NCBI GenBank assembly: GCA_910574745.1 | Contig: CAJTCE010000002.1 | Span: 1-64,000, forward strand | Length of the DNA stretch: 64,000 nucleotides | Source: Lachnospiraceae bacterium | Lineage (GTDB): Bacteria > Bacillota > Clostridia > Lachnospirales > Lachnospiraceae | Reading direction: 5' to 3' | Part shown: in pieces, positions 51,965 to 61,595 of the stretch | How the letters are laid out: every line of letters starts with the position of its first letter | How positions within the stretch are numbered: position 1 is the first letter of the stretch | Position numbers and translations under genes: made by a program | The notes under the pieces: model-generated | What the model was told of the DNA's origin: nothing | Databases searched by the model: none | The model's input: the letters and a program-made list of their open reading frames with translations, nothing else

Positions 51965-52462
51965 ATGAAATCGCAGATGATTCCAAAGCAAGCATATATT
52001 CCGCCGTTTGACTCTCAAGCAATCAAGGTTCAGCACATTGAATATTTTGACCCGCCCTATCAGGAATATCATGGAGAAAAAATCACAGAACAGGTGATAG
52101 CGGAGGTCTTAAAGAAAATTCCCAGTGGAATCAATATTTATTTATTCTTAGACCCATGCGGAGAGGATAATTGGCTTGAAGTAAACTGTGACGGCAAATG
52201 GATCGCAATCTGGTTTTGGGGCGATTTGGGAGAAAACACTTATTTTTCTTATAATCCTGCATTTGTGGATACTGCCGGCCAGGTCAGCAAAATGGATTTT
52301 TCAGACAAAAGTATATATACAGATCTTAAAAGCGGAGGTCAGTCGCCGATTGCCAAAATTCATGCGCTTACCGATATTGAAACGGGTATCAAGGCAGTTG
52401 AATATTTTATTCGGACAGGGGCGTTTTATCCAGGAATTGATTGGCTCCATGAGTACATATAG
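51965..52462 (+). CDS. Small soluble protein, immunity-protein-like
   Basis: 165 residues with AAAGGAG before ATG 51965. A mixed alpha/beta protein with many aromatic and acidic residues (IYLFLDPCGEDNWLEVNCDG, WIAIWFWGDLGENTYFSYNP) and a C-terminal GIKAVEYFIRTGAFYPGIDW. This end resembles Imm1-like immunity proteins of polymorphic toxins, but the match is by eye and weak. No cognate toxin is adjacent. Confidence 0.55.
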   Translation: MKSQMIPKQAYIPPFDSQAIKVQHIEYFDPPYQEYHGEKITEQVIAEVLKKIPSGINIYLFLDPCGEDNWLEVNCDGKWIAIWFWGDLGENTYFSYNPAFVDTAGQVSKMDFSDKSIYTDLKSGGQSPIAKIHALTDIETGIKAVEYFIRTGAFYPGIDWLHEYI

Positions 52463-52480
52463 CTGTGCCTGCTATCAAGC

Positions 52481-52624
52481 GCCGCAAAGTACACGCCGGA
52501 GGGCGGCATCGACATCGGACTGCACCTGGCCCGTGAGACCGTCACCATGCAGGGTGTCTACATCAAGGCCACTTCTTCGCTGGGACAAGGCTCTATGGTT
52601 TCCATATTTCTGCCCCGCAGATAA
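52481..52624 (+). pseudogene. Internally deleted histidine-kinase tail
   Basis: The frame reads AKYTPEGG, then directly IDIGLHLARETVTMQG and SLGQGSMVSIFLPRR before TAA. In the intact kinase 1 the same blocks (AVKYTPEGG ... GIGIGLYLVREIVTMQGGYI ... FSIFLPYG) are about 50 residues apart. So only the N box and G box end survive, fused by a deletion. It lies immediately upstream of a regulated promoter, as kinase genes do in such loci. Confidence 0.8.
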
Positions 52625-52644
52625 AGTTTCAAAATCCAGCCGCT

Positions 52645-52677
52645 TGTAACATTTCTGTGACAATTGCCTGTTACAAT
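52645..52677 (+). promoter_or_regulatory. Shared TCS-type operator and promoter, site A
   Basis: TGTAACA (52645-52651) and TGTGACA (52656-52662), 11 bp apart, then TACAAT (52672-52677), 16 bp after the second half-site start. Drives the gene at 52717. Identical geometry to sites B and C. Confidence 0.7.
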
Positions 52678-52716
52678 ATTAGCCTTGTAAATAATTTAGA
52701 TTAGGAGGAACCAATC

Positions 52717-53247
52717 ATGGGACTGTTTTCCAGAAAACCGAAAGCGCCGGAGTACGATCCGGCAGACTGCGCGGCGAAGAAAAAACGGCTGCGGGAGATT
52801 TTTAACGAAACTGTGAAGGATGGCGACAGCTACGAAGTTCTCTACGCCTGTATGTATTCTTCCAAATTTGAGGAAGGATTTGTCTTTGATACTAATACTA
52901 CCACGTTCTGTTTCTATGTTATGGGCTACCGGCGAAGTGATTTTTGCATTGTGCTGATCCAGGTGGACAGTGCGCTGGAGAACCACTCGGAGGCGGTGTT
53001 CCTCGATATGGACAGTATTGTCAATGTGTCTTATGACCCTAAGATCACCAAAGCCTGTCTGGAGTACAGAAAGGACTACGGCAGTTTTGGGGAACTGCTG
53101 GACATTGGCGGCACCAGCAGCAAAACCATGTATGGCCCCAAGAACATCCATCAGCCGGAAGAAAAGGAACGGTTCCTGGACTTTTTGGAGGCTTTCCGGG
53201 CCAGATTGGAGCAGAAGGGGTATAAGCTGGATAAATGGAAACGGTAA
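52717..53247 (+). CDS. Soluble protein of unknown function
   Basis: 176 residues, AGGAGG before ATG 52717. The start MGLFSRKPKAPEYDPADCAA leads into a helical stretch, then a beta-rich middle (FCFYVMGYRRSDFCIVLIQV) and a C-terminal helix (KERFLDFLEAFRARLEQKGY). No motif recognised. As the first gene after site A it is probably induced with the exporters, perhaps as a stress or resistance factor. More GC-rich than the kinase-like gene that follows. Confidence 0.65.
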   Translation: MGLFSRKPKAPEYDPADCAAKKKRLREIFNETVKDGDSYEVLYACMYSSKFEEGFVFDTNTTTFCFYVMGYRRSDFCIVLIQVDSALENHSEAVFLDMDSIVNVSYDPKITKACLEYRKDYGSFGELLDIGGTSSKTMYGPKNIHQPEEKERFLDFLEAFRARLEQKGYKLDKWKR

Positions 53248-53269
53248 ACTGGAATTTGGAGGTATAGAA

Positions 53270-53824
53270 ATGGTTGACGTAAATATGCCTAACACATTAC
53301 TCGTAAATGGAAAAGAATATAAGATTATTGGGCTTTTGGGAAAAGGTAAAGGCGGTTATTCTTATTTAGCAAGCGATGGAGAGCAACAGTATGTTTTAAA
53401 GCAGATACATCACGAGCCATGCAGTTATTATCAGTTTGGCAATAAGATTCAGGCAGAGATAAATGATTATAATAGACTGAAAAAAATTGGTATCAGAATC
53501 CCCGAAATGATAGATGTTGATATAGTGAATGAAAGGATTTTGAAAGAATATATCGAGGGCAGAACCATATATGAACTTGTAAAATCTGATTGTATGAAAA
53601 ACGAATACATAGAACAGATAAAAGATATGTGCAGTCTGCTCTATCCCGCAAACACCAACATTGATTATTTTCCCACAAATTTTGTGGTGCAGAACAGATT
53701 GATATATTATATTGATTTTGAATGTAACGATTATATGGAAGAATGGAATTTTGAAAATTGGGGGATTTTGTACTGGTCAAAAACAGAAGAATTTCTGAAA
53801 TATTTGGCTGAACATTCGCAATGA
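53270..53824 (+). CDS. Minimal protein-kinase-like protein
   Basis: 184 residues from ATG 53270 (TTGGAGG upstream). The Gly-loop LLGKGKGGYSYLA (about residues 22-34), the ATP lysine in YVLKQI (about 44), a Glu region, NTNIDYFPTNFVV (catalytic-loop like, with Asn) and YYIDFECNDY (Asp as in DFG) follow the order of a small Kdo/RIO-type kinase, but the usual HxD is replaced by IDY and the C-lobe is truncated. A shortened atypical kinase or pseudokinase is likely. Substrate unknown. Follows 52717 by 22 bp. Confidence 0.65.
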   Translation: MVDVNMPNTLLVNGKEYKIIGLLGKGKGGYSYLASDGEQQYVLKQIHHEPCSYYQFGNKIQAEINDYNRLKKIGIRIPEMIDVDIVNERILKEYIEGRTIYELVKSDCMKNEYIEQIKDMCSLLYPANTNIDYFPTNFVVQNRLIYYIDFECNDYMEEWNFENWGILYWSKTEEFLKYLAEHSQ

Positions 53825-53887
53825 TAAATTCCAGTTTGTTGAGTGATCAATCTACATGTTCAAAATTCAAACCAAGGGGGCTATTTG

Positions 53888-54733
53888 ATGGAAACGCAAT
53901 TTCCTTCCTTTTCGACATCTAAAACGCTTGTAAACATCGCTGCCTATTTTCTGTTGTTTTTGGCTGGAGATTTGGCGAACAGTATCATTTTTGACCGGCT
54001 TTTTTCACTTGTCAAATTCCAGAATGCAAGTTTCTATGTCATATTGAGAATGTTGGGCTGTACTTTTGTTACCGCGTTTCTCTTTTGGCTTTACACAAAC
54101 AAAGCTCTGCATTTGAAGATGAGTGATTTCAAAATCACATGGAACATCCAAGGCTGGGGCATTCTTTTATCCACTCTCTTGCCTGCCTTTGTTGTCATTG
54201 TTTTTCTGGCCATTGGTAAAGCAGAAACACATATGCCTGCGCCCAGTGAAAGCGTCTTTATCGTAATCGCTTCTATGATTACCGCTTTAAAAGCCGGTGT
54301 GCTGGAGGAAATGTTGTTTCGCGGTTTCATCATGACGCTGCTTGAGCGAAGATGGAATCAATACGCTGCTATACTGGCGCCATCGCTCCTTTTTGGTTTG
54401 GCGCATATTCCGTCTATGGAATACTTTACGATTGCAGGTGTTTTGCTTTTAGTGATAAGCGGTACGCTGGTCGGTGTTATGTTTTCGCTTGCTGCTTATA
54501 AAGGAAATTCCATCAGCAATGGGGCGCTTATGCACGCTGTATGGAATTTTGTTATGGTCACAGACATACTACACATCACCACCGCAGAGGGAGCGTATGG
54601 CAATCCGATCTGTTCCGTTATCATTCCTTCGGACAATATATGGCTGACGGGAGGCGGATTTGGTGTGGAGGCTTCTTTGATTGCTGTGACCGGATATGCC
54701 CTTGTCTGCGCTTTTCTTACATTTAAGAAATAA
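53888..54733 (+). CDS. CPBP-family intramembrane metalloprotease, cargo copy
   Basis: 281 residues from ATG 53888 (AAGGGGG upstream). About seven TM segments. CPBP motifs: EEMLFRG (Glu140, Glu141, Arg145), FGLAHIPSMEYF and HAVWNF near residue 218, the metal ligands of the family. It lies in an operon-like string after the kinase-like gene and ahead of an antimicrobial-type exporter; CPBP proteins in such spots often confer bacteriocin self-immunity, here inferred. Confidence 0.85.
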   Translation: METQFPSFSTSKTLVNIAAYFLLFLAGDLANSIIFDRLFSLVKFQNASFYVILRMLGCTFVTAFLFWLYTNKALHLKMSDFKITWNIQGWGILLSTLLPAFVVIVFLAIGKAETHMPAPSESVFIVIASMITALKAGVLEEMLFRGFIMTLLERRWNQYAAILAPSLLFGLAHIPSMEYFTIAGVLLLVISGTLVGVMFSLAAYKGNSISNGALMHAVWNFVMVTDILHITTAEGAYGNPICSVIIPSDNIWLTGGGFGVEASLIAVTGYALVCAFLTFKK

Positions 54734-54802
54734 CCCTCAATCAAACGGCTGCCTTGAACTATTACAGTATTGTAACATTTCAAGGCGAAAAACCCAGCCA
54801 TC

Positions 54803-54835
54803 TGTGACATTTCTGTGAGGATTGGCTGTTAGGAT
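54803..54835 (+). promoter_or_regulatory. Shared TCS-type operator and promoter, site B
   Basis: TGTGACA (54803-54809), TGTGAGG (from 54814), TAGGAT (54830-54835): same 11 and 16 bp spacing as sites A and C. Directly ahead of the ABC ATPase gene. A further lone TGTAACATTTC lies near 54772. Confidence 0.7.
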
Positions 54836-54865
54836 AACGGCATCACAGAAAGGATGGTGTTTATC

Positions 54866-55531
54866 ATGAGCATTTTGCAAACAACCGATCTAAAAAAACA
54901 CTACGGCACAGAGCCGAATGTTACAAAGGCGCTGGACGGCGTGACTCTCTCCATTGAACAGGGGGAGTTTGCCGCCATCGTGGGGACCTCCGGCAGCGGC
55001 AAGTCCACACTGCTGAACATGATGGGCGGGCTGGATGTGCCTACTTCCGGCAGCGTCAAGGTGAAAGACAAAGAGCTGGCCGGCCTGAAGGATGAACAGC
55101 TCACCATTTTCCGCCGCCGCAACATTGGCTTTATCTTCCAGAATTACAACCTTGTCCCCGTTCTGAACGTCTATGAAAACATCGTCCTGCCCGTGGAGCT
55201 GGACGGCGATACGGTCGATCAGAAGTTCATGGACGAGGTGGTGCGCCTGCTGGCTCTGGAGAATAAACTGAACAGTATGCCGAATAATCTTTCCGGCGGG
55301 CAGCAGCAGCGTGTGGCCATCGCCCGCGCCCTGGTCTCCAAGCCTGCCATCGTCCTGGCGGACGAGCCAACCGGCAATCTGGACAGCCGGACCAGCGCCG
55401 ATGTGATGGGGCTTCTGAAAGTCACCAGCAGCAAGTTCCGCCAGACATTGGTGATGATTACCCACAACAACGAGATCGCCCAGCTTGCCGACCGCATTAT
55501 CCGCATCGAGGACGGCAGGATTTCCCAGTAA
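54866..55531 (+). CDS. ABC exporter ATPase 1 (BceA/MacB type)
   Basis: 221 residues from ATG 54866. Walker [10 protein letters not shown], the [20 protein letters not shown] block of the MacB/Bce group, signature [16 protein letters not shown], Walker [12 protein letters not shown] and MITHN. It pairs with the permease 13 bp downstream. Such systems expel or free antimicrobial peptides from the membrane and signal to their kinase. Under site B. Confidence 0.92.
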   Translation: MSILQTTDLKKHYGTEPNVTKALDGVTLSIEQGEFAAIVGTSGSGKSTLLNMMGGLDVPTSGSVKVKDKELAGLKDEQLTIFRRRNIGFIFQNYNLVPVLNVYENIVLPVELDGDTVDQKFMDEVVRLLALENKLNSMPNNLSGGQQQRVAIARALVSKPAIVLADEPTGNLDSRTSADVMGLLKVTSSKFRQTLVMITHNNEIAQLADRIIRIEDGRISQ

Positions 55532-55544
55532 GGAGGGCGCAGAC

Positions 55545-58115
55545 ATGAACGATATTTTATTCGGAAACAACAACGGCGCAGTCATGAAAAGACTGTCCGG
55601 CCGCTACTACAAGGCCAGCAAAAGCCGGAACATCATTGCGGTTATCGCAATCATTCTGACGACGATCCTGTTTACCACGATTTTCACCCTGGGTTCCGGC
55701 CTGCTGGACACGGTTCACGACCAGAACATCCGCAAGGCAGGCGGCGATGGTCAGGCGGCTCTGACCTATATCAGCGACGAGGTTTACAACAATGTGGCGG
55801 GCAGTCCCCTGATCGAACGCATCGCTTATGCAAAGGCAGTTTCCTACCGGCTGAAAAATCCGGGCCTGGAACGCTGGCGGTCTGACCTGTGGTATATGGA
55901 TGATACCGCCCTGGAGTTTGCCCGCTATACCCCCACAACAGGCCGTCGGCCGGTCGCGGAAAATGAGATTATCGCAGACACAAAAACGCTGGAGGCTCTG
56001 GGCGTTCCGGCACAGGTTGGGGAAACGGTTTCGCTGACCTATGAGGTCAAGGGCATTGTGTATACCACAGATTTTACTCTCTGTGGCTTTTGGGAAACCG
56101 ACAGTTTGAGCAACATCGGGCGGCTGATCATATCAAAAGCCTTTCTTGACGCTCATTCAGACATTCTGACCTATACCTACCCCGTGGACAACGACTATTC
56201 CGGTGTTGTGACCGCCTACATCATGTTTCAGGGCAGAGGCGATGTGGAAAGCCGTCTGCATCAGCTTCTTTCCGAAGCTGGCTATACCTGCGACACTATG
56301 GGCGGCAGTCCGGGGGACAGCAGTTATATCATTGCGGGCATCAGTCCCGCTTACCAGAGCGGCGCATTATCAGAAAACCCTGCCATGCTGATTTCCGGCA
56401 TCGTGGGCGTTCTGCTGATTATCATAACGGGCTATCTGATTATCTACAACATTTTTCAGATTTCCGTCATTCAGGATATTCAATCCTATGGGCAGCTCAA
56501 GACCCTGGGTACAACACAACGCCAGATCCAGCGGCTGATTAACCGGCAGGCCATCAGGCTCTGTGCTGTCAGCATCCCCATTGGACTACTGATTGGCTTT
56601 GTGATTGGGCGTGCCCTGGTGCCGTTCCTGATGAATGGCACAACCTATACTGCCGACGCCGGGATTAGTGTGACGGTCAATCCGCTGATCTTCATTGGCT
56701 CCGCCGCCTTTGCCCTGCTGACCGTTTTTATCAGCGTCCGCAAGCCGGCCAAAATCGCCGGAACGGTTTCGGCCATTGAGGCCATCCGCTACACGGAAAA
56801 CGACGCGGCAGCATTCGGAAGCCGCAAGGTCACGGACAAGAAGTCCACCCACGGCGCGAAGCTCCACTTCATGGCTCTGGCTAACCTGGGCCGCAACCGC
56901 AAACGAACCGTGCTGGTCATCGTGTCCATGACATTAAGCATTGTTCTGTTCAATACGGTATTTACCCTGTCCGGTGGATTTGATATTGACAAGTATATCG
57001 AGAAATTTTTGAATGTTGACTTTGTGATTTCCACTGCGGACTATTTCCAGTACCAGTTTGAAAAGAGCGAAGGCGATCTGACGGAGAGCTTTATCCAGGC
57101 CGTCCGGCAGAATGAAAACTTTGACGACGGCGGCAGGCTCTATACCTCCCGCCTTTTGGAAGAAAACTTTTCTACCGACCACGCCGCATTTACAAACTAC
57201 AATAAAGACGAGAACGGAAATCCTTTTGTGGACATATACGGCGCAGATGATTTTGTTCTGAACACGATGGAGGCGGTAGAGGGAACCATCGACCTGGAAC
57301 AGCTGAAAACAGGCAAGTATATCCTGTTGAGCGTGGAATGTACAGATGATGGAACGGTGATCGACAATCCGAATATCCATGTTGGAGATACCATCCAGCT
57401 GAACCATATCCGAAAGGACGGCCTCTCCGATACCATTGGGGAGAGCTATGAATTTACCATTATGGCAAAGGTCCGAAAAAACGAAAACACCACTACTACC
57501 CGCAATACCGGCGCTTCAAGACTCTATCTCCCTACGGAAATTTATCTGCCCCTCTGCGACCAGCCGCACCTGGTCAACTTCCCCTTCAACGTGAAGCCGG
57601 GGACAGAACCAGCTATGGAGGAGTTTTTGAAAAGCTATATCGACAGCGTGGAACCCAGTATGGACTTTGAGTCCAAATCGACCTATGTCAGCTCCTTTGA
57701 GGGCCTGACCTCCCTGATTATCACCATCGGCGGGGCGTTGAGCATCATCATCGGGATCATTGGGATTACAAACTTTGTCAACTCCATTCTGACCAGTGTC
57801 ATCACCCGCAAAAAGGAATTTGCCATGCTGCAAAGCATTGGCATGACCGGAAAGCAGTTAAAGCGTATGCTCTCCTTTGAGGGGCTGTACTATGCGGCGG
57901 GAACAATCATCACATCCGCCGTCCTGGGGGCTTTGTTCTCGGTGGTAATCGTAAGGGGCATTTCCAGTGGGATTTGGTTTTTCACCTACCAATTTGTCAT
58001 GTGGCCCATGCTGGCGGTCTATCCGTTCCTGCTCCTTTTAACGGCTGCAATACCGGCGCTTATGTACCGGCAGATTGCAAAGGTCAGTATCATCGAGCGG
58101 CTGCATCAAAACTGA
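55545..58115 (+). CDS. ABC exporter permease 1 (FtsX type, two FtsX cores)
   Basis: 856 residues from ATG 55545 (AAGGAGG upstream). TM1 (about 20-43), a long extracellular region (about 45-265), three TM, then a second TM and extracellular domain (about 470-720) and the last three TM. Two FtsX cores: [20 protein letters not shown] and [20 protein letters not shown], the coupling helices. The plan resembles 10-TM peptide-resistance permeases in Clostridia. No break. It may be the partner now signalling to kinase 1 or kinase 2. Notably more GC-rich than the flanking AT-rich genes. Confidence 0.88.
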   Translation: MNDILFGNNNGAVMKRLSGRYYKASKSRNIIAVIAIILTTILFTTIFTLGSGLLDTVHDQNIRKAGGDGQAALTYISDEVYNNVAGSPLIERIAYAKAVSYRLKNPGLERWRSDLWYMDDTALEFARYTPTTGRRPVAENEIIADTKTLEALGVPAQVGETVSLTYEVKGIVYTTDFTLCGFWETDSLSNIGRLIISKAFLDAHSDILTYTYPVDNDYSGVVTAYIMFQGRGDVESRLHQLLSEAGYTCDTMGGSPGDSSYIIAGISPAYQSGALSENPAMLISGIVGVLLIIITGYLIIYNIFQISVIQDIQSYGQLKTLGTTQRQIQRLINRQAIRLCAVSIPIGLLIGFVIGRALVPFLMNGTTYTADAGISVTVNPLIFIGSAAFALLTVFISVRKPAKIAGTVSAIEAIRYTENDAAAFGSRKVTDKKSTHGAKLHFMALANLGRNRKRTVLVIVSMTLSIVLFNTVFTLSGGFDIDKYIEKFLNVDFVISTADYFQYQFEKSEGDLTESFIQAVRQNENFDDGGRLYTSRLLEENFSTDHAAFTNYNKDENGNPFVDIYGADDFVLNTMEAVEGTIDLEQLKTGKYILLSVECTDDGTVIDNPNIHVGDTIQLNHIRKDGLSDTIGESYEFTIMAKVRKNENTTTTRNTGASRLYLPTEIYLPLCDQPHLVNFPFNVKPGTEPAMEEFLKSYIDSVEPSMDFESKSTYVSSFEGLTSLIITIGGALSIIIGIIGITNFVNSILTSVITRKKEFAMLQSIGMTGKQLKRMLSFEGLYYAAGTIITSAVLGALFSVVIVRGISSGIWFFTYQFVMWPMLAVYPFLLLLTAAIPALMYRQIAKVSIIERLHQN

Positions 58116-58130
58116 ATGCTCGTCTGGAAG

Positions 58131-58154
58131 CCGGAGGCAGGTTGCCTCCGGTTT
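58131..58154 (+). terminator. Terminator-like hairpin after exporter 1
   Basis: CCGGAGGC (58131-58138) pairs perfectly with GCCTCCGG (58144-58151), then TTT. The T-run is short. Confidence 0.55.
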
Positions 58155-58210
58155 CCGAATGTCAGTCTATTTACTTTTTAAGATAGAATAAAACGAACGG
58201 AGGAGTTTTT

Positions 58211-59083
58211 ATGAAACAGTTTTTATGTGGAATCCTGGCGTTGGCCTGTCTTGCAGGTCTGACCGCCTGTGGCGGAAAAGAAGAAACGCCCGCATCGGCT
58301 GCCAACGAGGGGACGGCACAGGAGCAGAGCCATATCTATACGACCCAGGTACAGTACACCGGCGAGGACGACCCTGTGCAATATCTGGAGATCGCGGCCC
58401 GCAGCGCCCATCTTCTTGCCGAACTGGAGGACAAAGCGGGGGCCTTCGTTGCGGACTTCTACAACTATCAGGCTATGGATGATGCGAGTACGCCGCTCTA
58501 TACCATGAATGGGATGCAGTTTGCGGAGGAAATCGACCCTAACGGACGCTGTATTCGCGTGAGCAGGAACTACTTTGTGCATAACCCAATCGAAACCGCA
58601 GACGGCAGTGATTTGACGGGACAGTTTGTTTATGACGATCTGACGCTGAATCTCCTGGTGCCGGAAAAATATCGGGATATGGAAGATGATATTGTCGAAG
58701 CACATCGGGATCGCTTTTACTTTGAAAAGGTCGAAGCGGAAAACGCCTACAATCAGGAGGCCGGAATCAGTGAAAGAATGAATATTGCAAAAGAGGACCT
58801 AAAAATTAACATTATTTATGTAAAAGACGGTCAGAATTATTTTTCCTTCCGTTCAGACTGCGCCCAGCAGACTGGCTGTAAGGTGGAGGACCCCGTTGTG
58901 CAGATTTACACCGGCAATATCCATTGCAATTATGCCCACAGCTTTATGAGTCAGTGGGTCTATATTCCCTCGGAGGCGGAGAGTGCAAAGGAGGCTTATC
59001 GAGAAATCTCGGACATGATTCGCTCCTGCGGGGCGGAGGAAAGCGTACAGAAACTAAAGGCAGTTGTTATGGCAAATTCATAG
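58211..59083 (+). CDS. Lipoprotein between the two exporter modules
   Basis: 290 residues, AACGGAGG before ATG 58211. Signal peptide with lipobox LTAC (Cys about residue 20). The mature part is acidic, with helix (YLEIAARSAHLLAELEDKAG) and mixed strands (INIIYVKDGQNYFSFRSDCA); two cysteines (in SDCAQQTGCK) may pair. No family recognised. As it lies just upstream of regulator 2 it may bind the peptide for the exporters or kinase. Confidence 0.65.
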   Translation: MKQFLCGILALACLAGLTACGGKEETPASAANEGTAQEQSHIYTTQVQYTGEDDPVQYLEIAARSAHLLAELEDKAGAFVADFYNYQAMDDASTPLYTMNGMQFAEEIDPNGRCIRVSRNYFVHNPIETADGSDLTGQFVYDDLTLNLLVPEKYRDMEDDIVEAHRDRFYFEKVEAENAYNQEAGISERMNIAKEDLKINIIYVKDGQNYFSFRSDCAQQTGCKVEDPVVQIYTGNIHCNYAHSFMSQWVYIPSEAESAKEAYREISDMIRSCGAEESVQKLKAVVMANS

Positions 59084-59101
59084 GGGAAAGAGACACAGCA
59101 A

Positions 59102-59797
59102 ATGAAACGATTATTTTTATTGGAAGATGATTTAAGTTTAATCAGCGGTCTGTCTTTTGCCGTAAAAAAAGAGGGATATGAAATAGACGTTGCCCGTACC
59201 ACACTGGAAGCTGATACGTTATGGGTAAATGATAAATATGATTTAGTCATTCTGGATGTATCGCTTCCCGATGGTTCCGGCTTTGATTTTTGCAGAAAGA
59301 TACGCCTGACTTCAAAAGTGCCTGTCATATTTCTTACTGCTGCTGATGAAGAAACAGATATTATTATGGGGCTTGATATTGGGGGCGATGATTATATTAC
59401 AAAGCCTTTCAAGCTGGCAATATTTATGTCAAGGATTAACGCATTGCTCCGCAGGAGCGAGAATTTCAATACCGCTGTTACAGAACTGAACTCCAACGAT
59501 ATAAGCATAAGACTTCTAAAAGGAGAGGTTTATAAACGGGGGAAACTGCTTGATTTGACGGCGAGTGAATATAAATTGTTATGCCTGTTCATGGAAAACC
59601 CCGACCAGATACTTTCCCCGGAACAGATTTTAGGAAAACTATGGGATTGCAGCGAAAATTATATAGACAATAATTCTCTTACTGTTTATATCCGCAGGCT
59701 TCGTACAAAAATTGAGGACAATCCGGGAGAACCCAAAAGGATTGTTACTGTTCGCGGTATGGGCTACAAATGGAATACGGAGGAACCGGGGATATGA
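59102..59797 (+). CDS. OmpR-family response regulator 2
   Basis: 231 residues. LLEDDLSL, Asp in VILDVSLPDGSGFDF, Lys in YITKPFKLAIF; winged helix (about 135-230) with SPEQILGKLWDCSENYIDNN and a GMGYKW wing. Same group as regulator 1. Kinase 2 starts at its stop (ATGATG overlap). It is one candidate for binding sites A, B and C. The start ATG 59102 has GGGGAAAG upstream. Confidence 0.9.
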   Translation: MKRLFLLEDDLSLISGLSFAVKKEGYEIDVARTTLEADTLWVNDKYDLVILDVSLPDGSGFDFCRKIRLTSKVPVIFLTAADEETDIIMGLDIGGDDYITKPFKLAIFMSRINALLRRSENFNTAVTELNSNDISIRLLKGEVYKRGKLLDLTASEYKLLCLFMENPDQILSPEQILGKLWDCSENYIDNNSLTVYIRRLRTKIEDNPGEPKRIVTVRGMGYKWNTEEPGI

Positions 59798-60840
59798 TGA
59801 AAATATTTGCAAACAGAAAAATCAAAATCCTTTTTGCCAGTATGGTTTTCTCTATCGTGTTTTTTACGTTACTTTCAGTATTATTAGCGGCTTTTGCGGG
59901 TAGAAATGCGGCATATTACGTCATAATCTGCGGCGTATGTATGGGATCTGTCATATTGCTGCTTTGTTACGGGTATTTTAGGGAACAGCATAAAATCATG
60001 GAAAATGCCATATCGCAGATTACAGAATATATTTCCGGCAACAAAGACATTACCATTGAGTGTAACGACGAGGGCGAGCTATACAGGCTGTTCCATGAAG
60101 TTAATTCTTTGGTTGCAATCCTGAACGCTCATGCCGAGAATGAAAAAAGTTCAAAAAAATTTTTACGAGGTACCATATCGGATATTTCACATCAGCTAAA
60201 GACACCGCTTGCCGCCCTCAATATTTACAATGGCATTATACAGGGCGAAGCAAAAGAACAGGAACTTCCGACAATACAGGAATTTAGCCAGCTTTCCGAG
60301 CAGGAGCTTGACCGTATCGAAACCCTGGTACAGAGCCTTTTGAAAATTACGAAGCTGGACGCGGGTACGATTGTGTTAGAAAAGTCATTAGAAAATGTGT
60401 CCGAGCTTGCAGAGAATGTAAAAAAGCATTTCCTGTTTCGTGCCGAACAGGAGGGAAAAGAAATCTGCTTATCAGGCAATGAAGAAATCTCACTTTTATG
60501 TGACCGCAACTGGATAATCGAAGCAATCAGCAACCTTGTAAAGAACGCCCTTGACCACACTGAAAATGGCGGTATGATCCGTATTGAGTGGCGGGCGTTC
60601 ACTTCTATTGTTCAGATTACCGTAAAGGATAACGGCAGCGGCATACACCCGGAGGACTTGCACCATATTTTCAAGCGGTTTTACCGCAGCCGTTTTTCTA
60701 AAGACACGCAGGGTATCGGGCTTGGACTGTCATTAGCAAATGCGATTGTGGAAGCCCATAATGGAACGATTGAAGCAGACAGTACATTAGGCAGCGGAAC
60801 CTCTTTCACAATGAATTTCCTGATTCCTACAAAATTGTAG
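59794..60840 (+). CDS. Histidine kinase 2
   Basis: 348 residues from ATG 59794. Two TM segments with a minimal loop (about 12-34 and 37-60), HAMP-like linker, DHp box GTISDISHQLKTPLAALNIY, N box ISNLVKNALDHTENGG, IKDNGSGIHPEDLHHIFKRF-like F/G boxes and GIGLGLSLANAIVEAHNG. An intramembrane-sensing kinase like kinase 1, next to exporter 2, which would be its signal source. Intact. Confidence 0.9.
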   Translation: MMKIFANRKIKILFASMVFSIVFFTLLSVLLAAFAGRNAAYYVIICGVCMGSVILLLCYGYFREQHKIMENAISQITEYISGNKDITIECNDEGELYRLFHEVNSLVAILNAHAENEKSSKKFLRGTISDISHQLKTPLAALNIYNGIIQGEAKEQELPTIQEFSQLSEQELDRIETLVQSLLKITKLDAGTIVLEKSLENVSELAENVKKHFLFRAEQEGKEICLSGNEEISLLCDRNWIIEAISNLVKNALDHTENGGMIRIEWRAFTSIVQITVKDNGSGIHPEDLHHIFKRFYRSRFSKDTQGIGLGLSLANAIVEAHNGTIEADSTLGSGTSFTMNFLIPTKL

Positions 60841-60846
60841 GCTGAT

Positions 60847-60879
60847 TGTAATATTGGTGTAGGATTTTTCTGTTATAGT
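60847..60879 (+). promoter_or_regulatory. Shared TCS-type operator and promoter, site C
   Basis: TGTAATA (60847-60853), TGTAGGA (from 60858), TATAGT (60874-60879). The spacing of 11 bp and 16 bp is the same as in sites A and B. Drives exporter 2. Confidence 0.68.
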
Positions 60880-60911
60880 GGGGCTATCAAAACAGAAAGA
60901 GGTGTTTACAC

Positions 60912-61595
60912 ATGAACTTATTGGAAGTCAACAATATCTGTAAAACATATGGAAGCGGCGAAACTGCCGTACACGCTTTGAAAAAAGTGAGCTTTTCCGT
61001 TCCAAAAGGCGAGTATGTGGCTATCGTTGGAGAATCCGGCTCCGGAAAAAGTACGCTGCTCAATATGATAGGCGCACTTGATACGCCTACATCTGGAAAG
61101 GTAACGATTGGCGGCAAGGATATTTTTTCCATGAACGACCGCAAACTTACCGTTTTCCGCCGGAGGAATATCGGATTTATTTTTCAGGCGTTCAATCTTG
61201 TGCCGGAGCTTACCGTTGAGCAAAATATTATTTTCCCGGTGCTGCTTGACTATCAGAAGCCGGACAAAAAATATCTGGAAGAACTGCTTACTGTTCTTAA
61301 TCTGAAAGAACGCCGTAACCATTTGCCGAGCCAGTTATCTGGCGGACAGCAGCAGCGTGTGGCAATCGGACGCGCCCTTATCACGCGCCCGTCGTTAATC
61401 CTTGCCGACGAGCCAACAGGAAACCTTGACACGCAGAACAGCAGCGAAGTCATTGCCCTGTTAAAAGAAGCGTCAAGGAAGTATGAGCAAACCATTATTA
61501 TGATTACTCATAATAGGAACATTGCACAGAGCGCAGACCGAATTTTACAGGTATCAGACGGTGTGCTGACCGATTTAGGGAGGTGCCGCGAATGA
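60912..61595 (+). CDS. ABC exporter ATPase 2 (BceA/MacB type)
   Basis: 227 residues, AAAGAGGTG before ATG 60912. Walker [30 protein letters not shown], signature [16 protein letters not shown], Walker [17 protein letters not shown]. Overlaps its permease by 4 bp. Similar to ATPase 1 but not identical, so the two exporter modules are distant duplicates or independent arrivals. Confidence 0.92.
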   Translation: MNLLEVNNICKTYGSGETAVHALKKVSFSVPKGEYVAIVGESGSGKSTLLNMIGALDTPTSGKVTIGGKDIFSMNDRKLTVFRRRNIGFIFQAFNLVPELTVEQNIIFPVLLDYQKPDKKYLEELLTVLNLKERRNHLPSQLSGGQQQRVAIGRALITRPSLILADEPTGNLDTQNSSEVIALLKEASRKYEQTIIMITHNRNIAQSADRILQVSDGVLTDLGRCRE

